A stretch of DNA of 64,000 nt, taken from contig CM053326.1 in assembly GCA_028583605.1 (NCBI GenBank), positions 49,908,159 to 49,972,158 of the forward strand, in the 5' to 3' direction. Source of the stretch: Dastarcus helophoroides. Taxonomy: Eukaryota; Arthropoda; Insecta; Coleoptera; Bothrideridae. Numbering within the stretch: position 1 is the first letter of the stretch; each line of letters opens with the position of its first letter. Positions 25,901-40,900 of the stretch are shown piece by piece. The translations under genes and the position numbers were made by a program. The notes under the pieces are model-generated. The model worked only from the letters and a program-made list of their open reading frames with translations. It was not told the origin of the DNA and did not search any database.

Positions 25901-28900
25901 TTTTAAATTGTCGCCCTTTTTCAGAATTTCATTATTTTTTGAAAAATCATAATGTTTTTATTGAAAATTTCGATTCTTAATAATTTCGACTGTTTTTTTA
26001 ACGTCAATCATTTTTCAAAAATTTCGACCATTTTTGCAAAGTTTCGATTTTTTGAAATGAAGAGCTTTTATAAAATGTTGACTTTTTTTACATTATCGAC
26101 TATTTTTGTTTTTTTTTTAATTTGGCTCCTTTTTAATTTACGAAATTCTTTCAAAATTTCGACTTTTTTTTTAAATCTTTTTATGAAAAGTTTAACATTT
26201 TTTCAAAATCTTAATTTTGTTGACCTAAAATTTCAATCTTTTTTAAAAAATCTTCAACTTTGCTTCAAAATTTTAACTACCAAATATTTAAACTTTTAAG
26301 TTCTCAGTATTTCGACTTTTGAAAACCTTGATCTGTCTGATAATTTTTGACTTGTTTTCAAATTCCGACTCCAAAACTTTTGGTTTTTTTTTTGATAATT
26401 TGAGTGAAAATTTTCCAATTATTCAAAATTTAAACTTTTTAAAATTTCGAATTATTTTAAAAACTCGATAATAATTCTCAGATCTTTTGAATGTATCTAC
26501 TTTTTCAAAGTTTTGGTTTTTTTTAATGTGAACTATACATTTCAACCTATTTGTTTAAAAACTTCTCCATTTTCAAAATTTTGACTTCTGAAAATTTGAA
26601 AGTTTTTGAAAATGTTTGCCTTATCCTTAAATTTATTATATATTTTGTATATTTATCAAAATTTGGAAAGATGTATCAAAAAATTTCGACTTTTTTTGAA
26701 AATTTTAACCTTTTCTTAAATCTGAACTTTTTTAAAATTTTCGACTTTTTTTAAATTCCCATTTTGTTGAAAATTTTTGTTTTTTCAAATGTTTGAAAAT
26801 TTTCAAAATGTTAGCTATTTTTCGAAATTAAACAGTTTTGGAACACTTAAAAATTTCGACTATATTTTAAATTTTAACTATTTTCAAAATTTCGACATTC
26901 GACAGCTGTCGATTCTTTTTGATGGAACGGACTGGTCCTTGGCTATCTTCAAAAATTGAAACAGGGGACAAGTTCTGTGTTTCAATTTTTGTCGATTCTT
27001 TATTTAAAAATTTTGATTTTACTTTAGAGTGAGACATTTCTTAAAAACCCATTTTGAAATTTTGGACCAAAAATTTCGAATTTTTCTAAAAATTTCGACT
27101 CCATTTGAAAACGTCGAGTTTTTTTTCAAAGTTTCGACTCTGTGAAAACTTGATTTTTCCTTAAAGGTCTTAACTTTTTTCAAAATATTATTTATAATTT
27201 TTTTTGAACATTTCCAATTAAATCTTCAAATTTAAAAAAAAATAAGTTTTTGTTTTAAATTTAAACTACTCAAAATTTCGACATTTTCCAAAAATTTACA
27301 TTTTCAAATTTCAACCTTTTTGATAATTACGAATTTTTTGATTATTTTGAGTTTTCTCCAATATTCAAAAATTTAGCTTCTTTGAAAATTTAATTAAAAA
27401 TTCTGCAATTTATTTTAAATGTCGATATTTTTCAAAACTTTTGCCTTTTTCCGCTCGCAAAATTATTAAAAATGTCGACTATTTTAAAAATTCAATTTTT
27501 TTTAAATACTAACTTTTTTCAAAATTCTTATTTTCTTTTGGAAATTTGAATTTCTATGAAAATTTCGAAATTTTTACAAATTCCACTTTTTTCCAAATTT
27601 TTGCTTTTCTGATAATTTAGGATTTATTTTTTATAACTGGTAATTTTTTTCTTTTTTAATATAATTTTTTGGTATTATTATTATGTTTATTATTTACTTC
27701 TTAGTATTTTAAAATAAATATTACTCTTCATGGTAGACCCTTATTGACCGAAATGTTAAACAAATTGAAAAAAACATAAATATTACTCCTAGGAACAAAA
27801 ATTTCGATTTTTTAAAATTATGCGATGCTTTAAAACAAATTTCGAAAAATAAAACTTGCAGTTTATGTACAAATAAATTGGCAAAATTTAAATTTTAATC
27901 TCAAAATATTGATTAGAAGCATTAATGTGTTGATTAATTTTTTTGCAACGTTTTGATTGTTTTTATTTTCTAAATTTTGAGACTTTCCTTGAAATGTTGA
28001 GTCTTTTTCTTGAAAATTTTAATAATTCCCATTTTAAAAAGTCGAAATTTTAGGATTATTTTTGACAATTACTCTATTTTTAAAAATCTTTTTTTTTCTT
28101 TGATTCCTAAATCGTTCTTTATTTCAAAAATTTTGTGCACAAATTTAATTTTTTCTAGAAATATTATCTGCTTTTTCTTTAAAATTTGCTCTTATTCTTT
28201 AAATTCGAACTTGAGAATTTTAAGAATAAATTTTAGGGTGTTCTGCTAAACATTGTTATCAAAATTAGAAAATAAAAAAAATGAAATCTCAAAGTGTAGT
28301 AAAAGAACTTGACATTTTGAAAGTAAATTAGAGGAACATAAAAAATCTGGAGAGGTTGAAATTCCAGAAGAAATTTTAAAAACAAATTATTCAGAAAAAA
28401 TAGGAATTTATAAAAAAATTCTTTTTTATAAAATATTTAGCAAAATCGGAAACTTCGCAGAAAAAATTAAAATTTTCTTAAATAAATCGAAATATCTAGA
28501 AGAAACTTAAAATTTTTATACAAAAAAGTTCAAATTGAGATTTCAGGTAAAGACCGGAATATTCGCTTTTAATTTTTTTTTAGAGAAATATTAAAATGCA
28601 AAAAGAGTTGAATTTAGATGTTATTTTGAAACTTTAGTTATTTTTTCAAAGTTTTTACAAAAACTAGAAAACAAAATTAAAATAGGTTTTAAAATCCCTT
28701 AACTTCGTATAAGAAATTCTTCATGGTAGACCCTTATTGACCGGAAATATGTTTTTTTCAATTTATTTAACATTTCTTCGGCCCAGTTTGGAAATATTTA
28801 AATTTTTATGGTTTGTTGACAATTTTCTAAACAATTTTTGAAATGCCACTACGTGATATTTAAATTTATTGAAAAAGTCACTTCATGACAGTTTACAAAT

Positions 28901-31900
28901 TTAAATATTTCCAAACTGGGCCGAAGAAATGTTAAATAAATTAAAAAAAAAAAACATTCGTATAAGAAACTTGACATTTTTATAAAAACAAATCAGAGAA
29001 AATTTAAAATCTCTACAAAAGTTAGTCAAGAGTGTTCCCTAATTATTCCAATTATTTTAGAACTAAAAGTTAGGACCATGTCCCTTTATAAAACCATCCA
29101 ATTTGGCTAATATTAAAGTCCTTTAAATTTCATCCAAGAACTTTATTATTTACTGCAGTTTTATACCATGCATTATAAAGTTTATCTCCATCTAAGCACT
29201 TAAACATACATCTGAACATCTGAAAAAAAAACTAGGCCAAAGTTCTGATATAGAAAGGTCCAGAATTGGAGAATACTGGAACAATTCGTTACACGGTGTC
29301 ACTCTTGGCAGCATCACATATTGTTTAATAAAAAAGTCACAAATCCCAAGTTCACAAGACTAACCGTATCCGCCTAATGCCCAGCATCTGCGACAGATTT
29401 ATCTCCTGACATTATTCACAAATAATGCTTCCTTCTACTGCTGAGAGAAGGAATTGTTTGACTGAATTTGTACATCTTATGTATTTATAATTCTTAAACC
29501 ACTCAAATCTAAGATTTATCATGTATTGATATAACACAATTCCAGTATCTACAGTCAAACGTCGTTCACATGAATTGTGAGATTGAATTATTTTCTGTGC
29601 TACTTTATTAGTAGTAGCATAAGAAGGTATTACCCACCCTTTGGACGCTGTGGAGCATCGTTTCAGATTTATTTTTCCAGATAAATTGTCGACTGCCAAT
29701 CTACTGGCATATGTTACTCATATCTGTAACTCAGCTATGGAAAAACATGGTGAGGCTAGGATTGTGGCATTGGATATCTCAAAGGCTTTCGACAGAGTCT
29801 GTTACCGATTTCTTCTCACCAAATTAACATCTTATGGTCTTTTTCTTGGACTCTGTCATTTGATATCCAATTATCTCGCTGATAGATTTCTTCAGATCGT
29901 CGTCGATAGCATCTCATCCGAGACATTTGCGATTAAGGCAGGGGTACCTCAGGGGTCTATTCTGTTTTCTACTCTATTTCTGTTACACATAAACGATCTC
30001 TTAGCTTCAACTTCCAATCCTATATACAGCTACGCAGGTGATAGTGACCTTGTGTCATCTTTTTTCTCCGACAAACCATGATCTATCGCTGCTTCAGGTC
30101 GACTAAGGAAACAGCAGATACAGACGATTAATCGGGATCTTTGAAATATTCTGGAATGGGGTAAGAACAATTTGGTTGACTTAAACACTTTCAAAACTTA
30201 GGCCTTGTTTTTCTCTAAGGAAACATCAAGGGATAATGCAACAAACATATTAATGGACGGTAAAATCCTTTCTATGGGATCTATTCTATCTATCCTAGGA
30301 GTGAATGCGAACAGTAACTCCTCTTGGGATGATCATGTGCGCGCCATTGCCAAATCCACCTCTTAAAAGCTAGGCTTTCTTTTTAGAGCTAAAAAGTACT
30401 TCACATCTCATCACACCTAGACAAAGCTCAAGTTAGCCCAACACAAGCCAATAGTGTTCTCATGTTTGGAGTTCAGTCCTGAAACACACTTTAGCTCTTT
30501 TGGATTCAGTTAAAAGAAGAGCGATTCGTCTAATTAATTACGAGAATTTGACCGATTCTCTCGAAACACTAGAGCACAGGCGTATGGTTGGTGAGTTGTT
30601 TCTTTTGTACAAGTACTATCATGGAAGATACTCGCAGGAACTAATAGGATTGATCCCTTCAAGGGCAAGATTCTTGAGGCGTACTAGACAGTCGGAGACA
30701 GCAATTCCTGTGCAGTCCAGCTTGACACAGTGAAAACTTCTGTCTGCGAAGACTCTTTTTTCTATAGAACTTCCAAGTTATGGAACTTGTTACCGAAAGG
30801 AATTTTCACCAAAAATTACAACCTATCCTTGTTTAAGAAGGTGGTTCATCGCCATCTATCCTTGTTTCCACATCCTAGTCGCAGAACTTTGAAAGCATAA
30901 TGGGGTTACCCTTTGCGAATGGATTAAACTTAAAAAAAAGCATTGTGAGCGTTTTTTCATAAAACTTTTGTGGAAGTTTCTGCATTGGTTCTTCGCCATA
31001 TTTTTTCATTTGTTATTACTGTTATTACATATGATAAGACGAAGCAAATATCCATAACTTGTCACTGAACTCCTAAAAAAAGTCACAATTTAACTTTATT
31101 GACTGATTTTAGTGGTCCTTGGTTATCTCCAAAAATTGAAATACGAATATTTTCCCCTGAAACCAAGAAAGATTAAAAAATACAACAAATGTTGCTCTAA
31201 CGCGTTTCGATAGCCAGTGAGATATTGTATAATCTTTCTTGGTTTCAGGGGACACTATTTGTATTTCAATTTTTTATTAACCGATGAAAATAACCATTTA
31301 GGTTCAATAGCCAAACGTTTAAAAATGTCACAATGCAAAGCAAGTTTTCCTAATTTTGGTGAAACGAACTGGTCCTTGGTTATTTTCAAAAATTGAAAAA
31401 CAAATCTTGTCCCCTGAAACCAAAAAATCTTCAGAGAGGTAGTATCTCTCTAAAGATGATAGCTTGGCTATCGAAATGCGTTAGAGCAACCCTTGTTCTG
31501 TTTTTTAATCTTTCTTGGTTTCAGGAGACAATATTTTTATTTTAAGTTTTCGTAAATTTGAGTAAGTAGGCAAAGGTGGTTCTAACACAAAAACCCTTAT
31601 GGAAGTCCATCGCTTTAAATCTTTGGTACCTCGAATCAACTGAACGACGCAGTAAATACCAAATACCAAATACCATACGCAGCAACTTACCAACTATACA
31701 AATAACCCAACAAATAAACAAAAAACTAAACAAGTTGATGGTTTAGTCGACTCGAGGAATCCAAAACTTGCCACGCTGGATCTCCATAAATAAAACATGG
31801 GATTTGGTGTCAGAACTGGCTTCGTCTATCTACTAATGTGAATTACAATGACTTAAATTCTCTAAATATGCTTGATCCAAGTTGTAGTTTCGTTAATTTT

Positions 31901-34900
31901 GTGAAGAAACAAGTCACTCATGCATTTTACTGCAACATTTTGTTTAAAAACAACATTTTATAGTTACGTTCGAAACGGTAAATATGCAATAAGTAAACGA
32001 AATAATATCATGAACATATAAATTCCCATATTGGATCAGTTTAAGCCCTTATTCTACGTTTGACAAATATCCAATTTAGATTCAAACACGAACAACATTT
32101 TCCTCATCTTAAAAGATGAGTTTGATAATATGTTCGAAAATTGCTTCTCGATATGAAATATTGATCGAAAAAAAAATCTTTCTTATTGCCAAACGCAGAA
32201 CTACCTCTTATCTTATTGGAGAATATAGACAGCTTTAAAATTAAGTAGTCGGGGGAATTCCCCGTAGACATAGTCCAATACATTAATTCAAATATATAAC
32301 CCTACTTTGCAATACCCTATTCAACTATTCGAATATAAAATTCAAACGATATGCCTGAAGAATTCAGAATAGGCATATCTTTAAGTAGGAAAGACGTGCT
32401 TACATATTTATGACGTTAGATGTGGCTGCGACGAATGTGTGACTTCTCGCATGGAGGACTCCTTGAGACATTCCAGGAGCAGGATCAACGCGTATCGAGC
32501 CCTAGCGTCCCCATCGTTGATTGCCCTCTCTTCTAAAGATCCAATACTCACGGCTTTTGAATTATCCTGGGAATTACGAAGGTAAGTTGAAAATAGGAAA
32601 GATTGATTTTCGCTGCAGGAAAATTACAATGTTATTGATTTAGTGTGCTTATTTAAGACCCCAGAGTTTAAAAATGAAATATTACATAAACTTAAAAAAA
32701 TAATACGTTGCTGCAAACCTAGGAAGTTGTTTGTGCAATTGAGGGATTTGTTTTGTTTTTGCATAATCGTAGAGAATATAATATTTAAAAATTTGAATTT
32801 TTGAATATATTGGATATTGAGGTATAAATAGGAACTTGTCCAGAAAACCTTTTAAATGGGAAATAAGGGTACTTTCGAAACGTGAAGGATAAATTCTTAT
32901 AAAACTTCTTATGCAATTGCTGAGAAAATTCAGACGGATTTGTATTTTTAAACTGCTATTTAAACTTGCAGTTTCCACCCTCGCCCTTTCATCTCCTGTT
33001 AGCAACCCCAATATTAAGAATGTAAATGGCAAAGTACGTCTTACGATAACTCAATTGATATTCAATGCAACAGAAAGAAGTTTTTCCACATCGGTCGATA
33101 AATACCGGAGATATTTACCACAATGCATTTAAATAAAATGAACAATATTTTTTCTGTATCAAGGCAGATCATTAAATGCTTTCTTAATGACTAAAGCACT
33201 GTGGCTTGTAATTAAGTTCAAAGAAGGTTTCACCCCTTTACCACATCGGCAATTAAATGAAGAATAACGAGATACGTATTTCGCCAACAGAAATCGATAC
33301 TATCGATTTGAATCTCAATGTAGATGACGTGGATGCATCTTTTGCTAATCTTTTAGATTAGTACGCTTGAAAATGCCAGTTCTGCTGGCGAAATAATTAT
33401 TTATTTACCGATGTGGTAAAGGGGTTTCTTAATGATACAAGAAAACCCATATTCATCCCTCGTAGCAGTCACGTAACATCTTAGTATACAAAAAAAATCA
33501 GTTTGTGGAGTTTTAAAACCAACCCTTGTTATTAAGCGAGTAACATCATTCAAAGTAAGTTAAAAATATGAATTCATTATCATACTGTCTAATATTCTAA
33601 TCACTTCCCTTGAAAGCCCTTCATTATTAAAATTCCGCACATATTAAAGACATAATATCAAGCGTAAGGACGCCAGTGCTTAATATTTTACTCAACATCC
33701 CGACATCTTGACGTTTATAAAACGGGGGCATTTTCAGGTTGAGTTTCCTAGAGCACGAATTTAAGAGTGAATATCAAGAGCTAAGAAAACAATGTCAAGA
33801 TTTCGCTACTGCCCTTCTCGACCACACTAGGAGCTCTTACGAACTGGAGGTTCTTCTGAATCACGATCCCACAGGACCCGCCTTCGAGCACGGCGACAGG
33901 ATGCACTTGAATAGACTGAAGCTCGCCATCAAATTACGTCAAAAGAAGGTAATAACCGGAACAGTGATTTTCCATCCTCTTGTTGTTGTCTCTGTTATGC
34001 TGTCCTATAAAATTGATTGGTCGTCTAAATTGGGGTATTTTATAAAATTTTTTACACTTGTACATGGGATCTCTCATTGTTAGCTGTAGACTACATTTAA
34101 GTTTAATCCACTAGCAAAGCACTGCTAGTAGGATGCAGAACAAGGATAGATGACGATGAACTGCCTTCTCGAACAAGAATAGGTTCTAATTTTTTGGGAA
34201 AATTCCTTTCAGTGGCGCTTCCATAGATCCCCAGACGTCTAAATGTTGACCAGAAACATGCAAGGAGAGAAGCAGATAAAAGCATTGTGTTCGATCTGTG
34301 CTCGGTTCCGAAAAACGCAAACGTTGTTACTAAAAAGCTTGGATACATTTCTTCGACCCAGAAACAAAGCAGCAATCGATGAAATGGATACACGACAGAG
34401 ACTAAATAGACTGAACGTTTCAATGTTGTCTCATGCGTACAGTTGAAGCTAAAATCCGGGGAAGTGGGGAGGTGCATTCCACTACTCTTTGATATGGTCG
34501 GATTAAGTAAAATTTATAAATACGAAACTTGCCGCGTTACGGTTCTAACGATTTAGATGAAATTTTAGAATTAGGGGCTTTTGGACCAATAGGATAATTT
34601 TTGTAAGTGCTTTTTGGTAAAAGTTCAGGAGAACTATTTTCAAAGACATCTTGGTTTAATAGTAAAATAATTTTCTTTCAATACGCGACGCCTGTGTACA
34701 ATATTGTTAAGTCGGTGCTGTAAACACGTCATGATTGCAGTGAAATGGCGACGCGCACACGCCGATTTTATTTTTACCTACCCAAAGAATGAAACTCTTG
34801 ATTTTCCTTCACTAATATGTTCACTGAGGTTTCAACAATGATCCACAATACACTTCCCCATATTTACAGCCCATTTTCTTTAAAAAAAACCGATGTTATC

Positions 34901-37900
34901 TTCGCAAAGGTCTGTCAAATAATAAGAGGGCACTGCGAGCTAGATGGAGCTAGGCTTTCGCCAGGCTTTCAACTGGCTTCACTGCTTACCGTGTTAGGTT
35001 CAGTCTATTTGGTCTCTGGGATACACTTTTCATGGCTTAAGAACAGGGGCGGCCTTAGCCATTGCGAGGCTCCGGGCGTGTAGATCTTTAAGAGGCCCTC
35101 GTCTTTGTGGATTTAGTTTTAACATAGACCTAGTCAGAATAGGGTAAGCCCCCCCCCCCAGTTCGTGTGGTTAACGAAAATTTATATTGAACTGAGGAGA
35201 CTTTCTCTAAAAAATTTCCATTCGACAAAAGTCGTCCTTCTTTAAAAAAAAAATTTAAATATTTTCAAACTGGGTCGAAGAAATGTTAAATAAATTGAAA
35301 AAAACTTCTTTAAGCTATTGATATTTTCTCGAAATTTCGACTTATTTCACGAAATTCCTCTTTTTTCATAAATTTCTTTGGAAATTTCAAATGTATTCCT
35401 AAAATTCGATTTATTTTATCAGAATCCAAGTTAACTAAAGATTTCGAATTTTTATCTCAAAATTCATCGTTTTATTTTTCGAAATTCCATCACTTCTCAA
35501 AATTAGTTTTTTCCGGAAACTTCGACTTCTTTTTAAACTTTAATTTTCTGAAAATTTCAACTTTTTTTATCAAGATTTACCCTTTTGCTTAAAACTTCTT
35601 GATCGACTTTTTGATAACAATATTTATCATGGGGAAATACAACTTGTTTCTCAAAATTTCGACGATTATTTCAATATTGGACATTTTCTGACTCACGGTA
35701 GAGCAGAACAGGGCCCATGTCTGCCTCTGATTCAAGCGCTCAAGAGAAAAATCTAGAAATTACGTTTTTCTCAAAATTTGTCCTTTTTCCAAAATTTCGA
35801 CAAAATTTGACTCTCCCTGAAGAATTTCGAGTGTTTACTAAATTTTGACTTTTTTTTTCAAAATTTCGATCTTTTTTTCGTTTTTCAAGGGAAAAAATCG
35901 AAATTTCCAAAAAAAAACAAATTTAGAAAAATCGAAACTTTGATATTTTTATTCTTCATGGTAGACCCTTATTGACCGGAAATATTATGTTTTTTTTCAA
36001 TTTATTTAACGTTTCTTCGGCCCAGTTTGGAAATATTTAAATTTTTATGGTTTGTCGCATTTCAAAAACTGTTTAAAAAATTGTCAACAAACCATAATAA
36101 TAACAATTTTTATTGTTTGTTGACAATTTTCTAAAATTCAAATATTTCCAAACTGGGCCGAAGAAATGTTAAATAAATTGAAAAAAACATTTGATATTTT
36201 TCTCAAAATGCGCCTTTTTTCTCAAATTTAAAATTATCCCGAAATCCCATCCTGTATGTTCCCGGAAAACTGAATATTTTTCCTGGAAATTCGTATCTTT
36301 CTTAAAATTTTGATTTTTTTTCAAGACTCGTTTTTCCACAAACGGACGGCTATTCTCAAAGTTGCACTTTTTCTTTAAGTTTGAATTTTTTCTGGAAAAT
36401 TTCGATCTTTGATGCTTCATTTGGTAGTTTTTCTAGAAATGTCGACTGCTTTTCAGAGACTTCGTTTTTTTTAATTCCTTTATTTTTATTAACATCGCGT
36501 TTTTCTGAAGATTTTGATCATTTGGAATTTGATTTTTCAGAACTTTTAACAGGTTTCCTTAAAACTTGCCTTTTTCCCGATATTTTTATATCAAAATTCG
36601 ATATTCAACTTTGCTAAAAATTTTGAATTTCTCTTAAAATTAGTTTAATTTCGTCTTTTCAGAAATTTCGACTTTATTCTCAAAATTCCACTTTTTGGGC
36701 TCTTCTTTCGGAAATCATTTTTTCTATTAAAATTAGGCCACTTTTCTGAATATTTGTTTTTTCTTTAAATTTTGACTTTTTTAAATTTGACTAGAAATTT
36801 CAACTTCATATTTCGCCTTATTTTCGAAATATTGACTTTAATTTCAAAATGCCATGTTTTAGTTTCTGGAACTTTCTGAACTTTTTCCTCGAAATTGGCT
36901 TTTCCTTTAAATTTCAGTTTTCTCGAAATACGTCTGTTTTCTCTAAATTAGGTCGGCATATTATCAAAAATTAAAAATGTTGCGAAAAATATTTTTGGGT
37001 AATTTCGAGAAAAAGATTTCTTGTACATTCAATTTCTTTATTGAAATTTAAATATTATGCCAAAATAAGAATAAAAAAGTAAACATTTCGAGAAAAGCGT
37101 TTTTGGAAATTGCAAATTTTTTTACAACATTTGGTCTTTGGAAATATTTTGGCATATTTAGAAATTTCGAGTTCTTCTGAAAGGTTGGGTTTTTATTTAA
37201 TTTCGGTTTTCTAAAAAATCGTTTCCCAAAATAGGGTTTTTTCAAAAAAATTGGTCGCTTTGAAAATTACGACTTTATTCTACATTTTTCTCTCAAAATT
37301 GAACTTTCAATTTTTTAAAATTCGTTTTTATTTCTGATTTTTTTTCAAATTTAAGTTTCCGAAAATTTCATGTTTCTCAAAAGTTGTCTTATTCTGGAAA
37401 TTTTGACTCGTACTAGAAATAGGAATGTTTTATGCTGCTGAAAATTTCCGTTTACAGTGAAAAATTTTTCTCAAGCTTAAAACTTTTTTTGAAAATTACA
37501 CCTTTTTTCACAAAATTCCACCTTTAAAAATATAATTTTTTTGAATTTTCAACAATTTTTGAGATTTTTCGAACGGTTAGAATTTTATTTGAAACACGAA
37601 TTTTCAAACATTCCAACTTTTTCCCAAAATTCGTTTTTCCTCGTCTCTTTCAAAATTAAAATTTCTCTTGAAAATGTTCACTTTTCTTTAAGAGATTTCA
37701 ACCTTTTTCTCGACATTTCGGCGGTATTTTTTAAAATCGTTGGTTTTTAAAATCTTGGAAATTTGGATAGTTTTTAAAGTTTTCCGAAAGGATCCGTTTT
37801 TATTTTAGATGCAATTTTCTGACCCTTTTCGCAAAGTTCGACTCTATTTCCAAATTTCTAAGTTAATCTGAAAATTCGATTACTCAGTTCATGTAGTTAA

Positions 37901-40900
37901 ATGAAAATATACATATACTCGGAACGTTTTCCGGTTTTCTTTTTTTATCAATTTTTCAAAATGATTCTTGCCCCTTCCTGAACTAAATCCTGCCTACGCT
38001 TATGAATTTCAATGATGATGCTTGATTAGAAATGCAAAGTCATAAATAACTATATTTGGACTTTTAATATTGTTTATTGGAAATTATTGGAAACTAAGAA
38101 AAATTAATAAACGCAAAGATTTTTTTTGGTCCTTGGGTACCTTCAAAAAAATCCTTCTTGGCTTCAGGGGACAAGTTTTGTCCTTCAATTTTTAAACCCA
38201 ACGATAACAAACTATTAATCATGATAAATAAGGTGCATTAATCAGGGATTAGGGATTTAGAAATGATGACGACTGCTCTAATATAAAAGCATAATCCGAC
38301 GACAGTTGACAGCTGAAATGAAACACGGGAATTCCCCGAATGATAAACACGAAGAAAATAGAGTACTATCAGATTTTGTTTAGCCGTTGCAGTTGGCAGC
38401 TCTTCTGGCACTGGTACGAAATTTCGTTAATGTGAAAGAGAAGGAAAGGAACATTTATTGGAGCGAATGAGACAGATATCAGCGCGATAACTGCCACGCA
38501 AGGGAGCAGCGAGTCCAGTATTATAACGCGCGAAATTCAAATGAACATTAGAATTTGTGCTATTGCGCGAGTGCGCGAGGCCCCCTACAAGAGCGAGGCC
38601 ACGGGCGGTTGCCCTGCTTGCCACCCCCAAAGCCCACCCCCCCTGCCTAAGAAGTTTCATGTTCAAAGATCTTCTAAAAAATTTCTTTTTTCAGTTTTTG
38701 GGATTGCCATGGGGTAATCATGATTGACTGTCTAGATAAAGATAGAACGATAACTGGGGATTACTATTTGACGTTATTGAACGCTACGAACGAAAATTGG
38801 GGATGAAAGACGCAAAAAGTTGTCCAATTGCAGAACAATGCAGCTGCACACAAATCGCATTTTGACTTTTTTTTTAAGTTTAATCTACTTGGAGAGGGTA
38901 ATCCAATTATGCCTTCAAATCACTGCGAGTAGAATGCCGCATTCTACTCGCAGTGCTTTGAAGGCTGAAGGATGAACTATCTTCTTAAACTAGGATATGT
39001 TGTAATTTTTGGGGAAAATTCCTTTCGGTAACAAGTTTCATAGCTTGGAAATTCTAAAGAAAAAAGAGTCTCCATAGACAGAAGTCCTCACTGTGTCAAG
39101 CTGGACTGCACAGGAATTTGCTGTCTCCGACTGTGTAATATGCCTCGAGAATCTGACCCTTGGGGGATCAATCCTTTTAGTTCGTGCAAACATCTTCCAT
39201 GATAGTACTTGTGGAAAAGAGACAAGTCACCAACCATACACCTGTGCTCTAGTGCTTCGAGAGAATCGGTCAAACTCTCGTCATCAATTAGGCGAATCGC
39301 GCTCTTCTTTGAATTGAATCCGAAAGAGTAGAATCCGGTGATGAACTGCCTTCTTAAACAAGGATAGGTTGTAATTATGGGAAAAGTTTCTTTCGGTAAC
39401 GAGTTCCATCGCTTGGAAATTCTAAGGAAAAAAGTCTCCATAGACAGAAGTCCTCACTGTGTCAAGCTGGACCGCACAGGAATTTGCTGTCTCTGACTGT
39501 CTAGTATGCCTCGAGAATCTGACCCTTGGGGGATCAATCCTTTTAGTTCCTGCGATCATCTTCCATGATAGTACTTGTGGAAAAGAGACAAGTCACCAAC
39601 CATTCACCTGTGCTCTAGTGCTTCGAGAGAATCGGTCAAATTCTCGTCATCAATTGGGCGAATTGCTCTTCTTTGAATTGAATCCGAAAGAGCTAAACTC
39701 CAAACATGAGAACAGTATTCAGGGGACAAGATTTGTATTTCAATTTTTGAACATAACCAAGGACCATTAAAATCAGTCAATAAAGTTAAGTTGTGACTTT
39801 TTTTAGGAGTTCAATGACAAGTTATAGATATTTGCACTCGCAAAGGGTAACCCCATTATGCTTTCAAAGCACTGCGAGTAGGATGCGGAACCAAGGATAG
39901 ATGGCAATGAACCGCCTTCTTAAACAAGGATAGGTTGTAATTTTTGGGGAAATTCCTTTCGGTAACAAGGATAGGTTGTAACTTTTGGGGAAAATTCCTT
40001 TCGGTAACAAGCTCCATAGCTTGGAAATTCTAAAGAAAAAAGAGTCTCCGTAGGCAGACGTCCTCACTGTGTCTAGCTGGACCGCACAGGAATTTGCTGT
40101 CTCCATCTTATATGCCTCGAGAATCTTGCCCTTGGGGAATCAATCCTTTTGTTCCTGCGAGCATCTTCCATGATAGTACTTGTGCAAAAGATACAAGTCA
40201 CCACCATCCACCTGTGCTCTAGTGCTTCGAGAGAATCGGTCAAATTCTCATCATCGATTAGGCGAATCGCTCTTCTTTGAATTGAATCCGGAAGAGCTAG
40301 AGTTTGGGGCTGAACTCAAAACATGAGAACAGTATTGGCTAGTGTTGGCCTAACTTGAGCTTTGTATAGGTGTCAGTAGCTGATAAGATGTAAAGCACAT
40401 TTTTGCCCTAAAAAGAAAGCCTAGCTTCTGAGAGACGGATTTGAATTGAAACTCCAAACATGAGAACAGTATTGGCTAGTGTTGGCCTAACTTGAGCTTT
40501 GTATAGTGTAACTGATGAGATGTGAAGTACTTTTTAGCTCTAGCTTCTGAGAGGCAGACTTGGCCAATGCTATATAATTCTCTTGAAACTGTGATCGAAA
40601 ATAATAGAAAAATTATTCTTGAAAATATAATGGGGTTGGAATTATGGGACAACGTGTAAATGTTTACATACATTACCATATAAATTGAAGTAGTAATTAC
40701 TACATGCTGTCTAGACAAAAGTTACATTTGAATTCCATGCAAAGCAAACTTCACATCTCTGTTTGCCCAATAATACGGATTAACATTGCGTCGGAGAATA
40801 AAGAATTTGCATGAAAGAACAATTTTTTCATCAACATTGACTCTTTTGTTACATTTGTCTCGGAGATTAAATTACGTACTTTTGTTTTCAGTTCGTCGCT

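Larger units (their letters stand above)
35044..38645. mobile_element. Probable large non-autonomous hAT-like element carrying a TTTCGA array
   Basis: Left end CAGGGGCGGCCTTAGCC at 35044. The right end at 38645, read in reverse, begins CAGGGGGGGTGGGC, with GC-rich subterminal sequence on both sides (GGCTCCGGGCG; GGCCACGGGCGG). Flanks are CTTAAGAA (35036-35043) and CCTAAGAA (38646-38653), 7 of 8 alike, as for a hAT 8-bp duplication. The interior is mostly T-rich TTTCGA repeat with foldback D. No transposase. The ends are clear only over their first bases, so this is likely, not certain. Confidence 0.6.
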
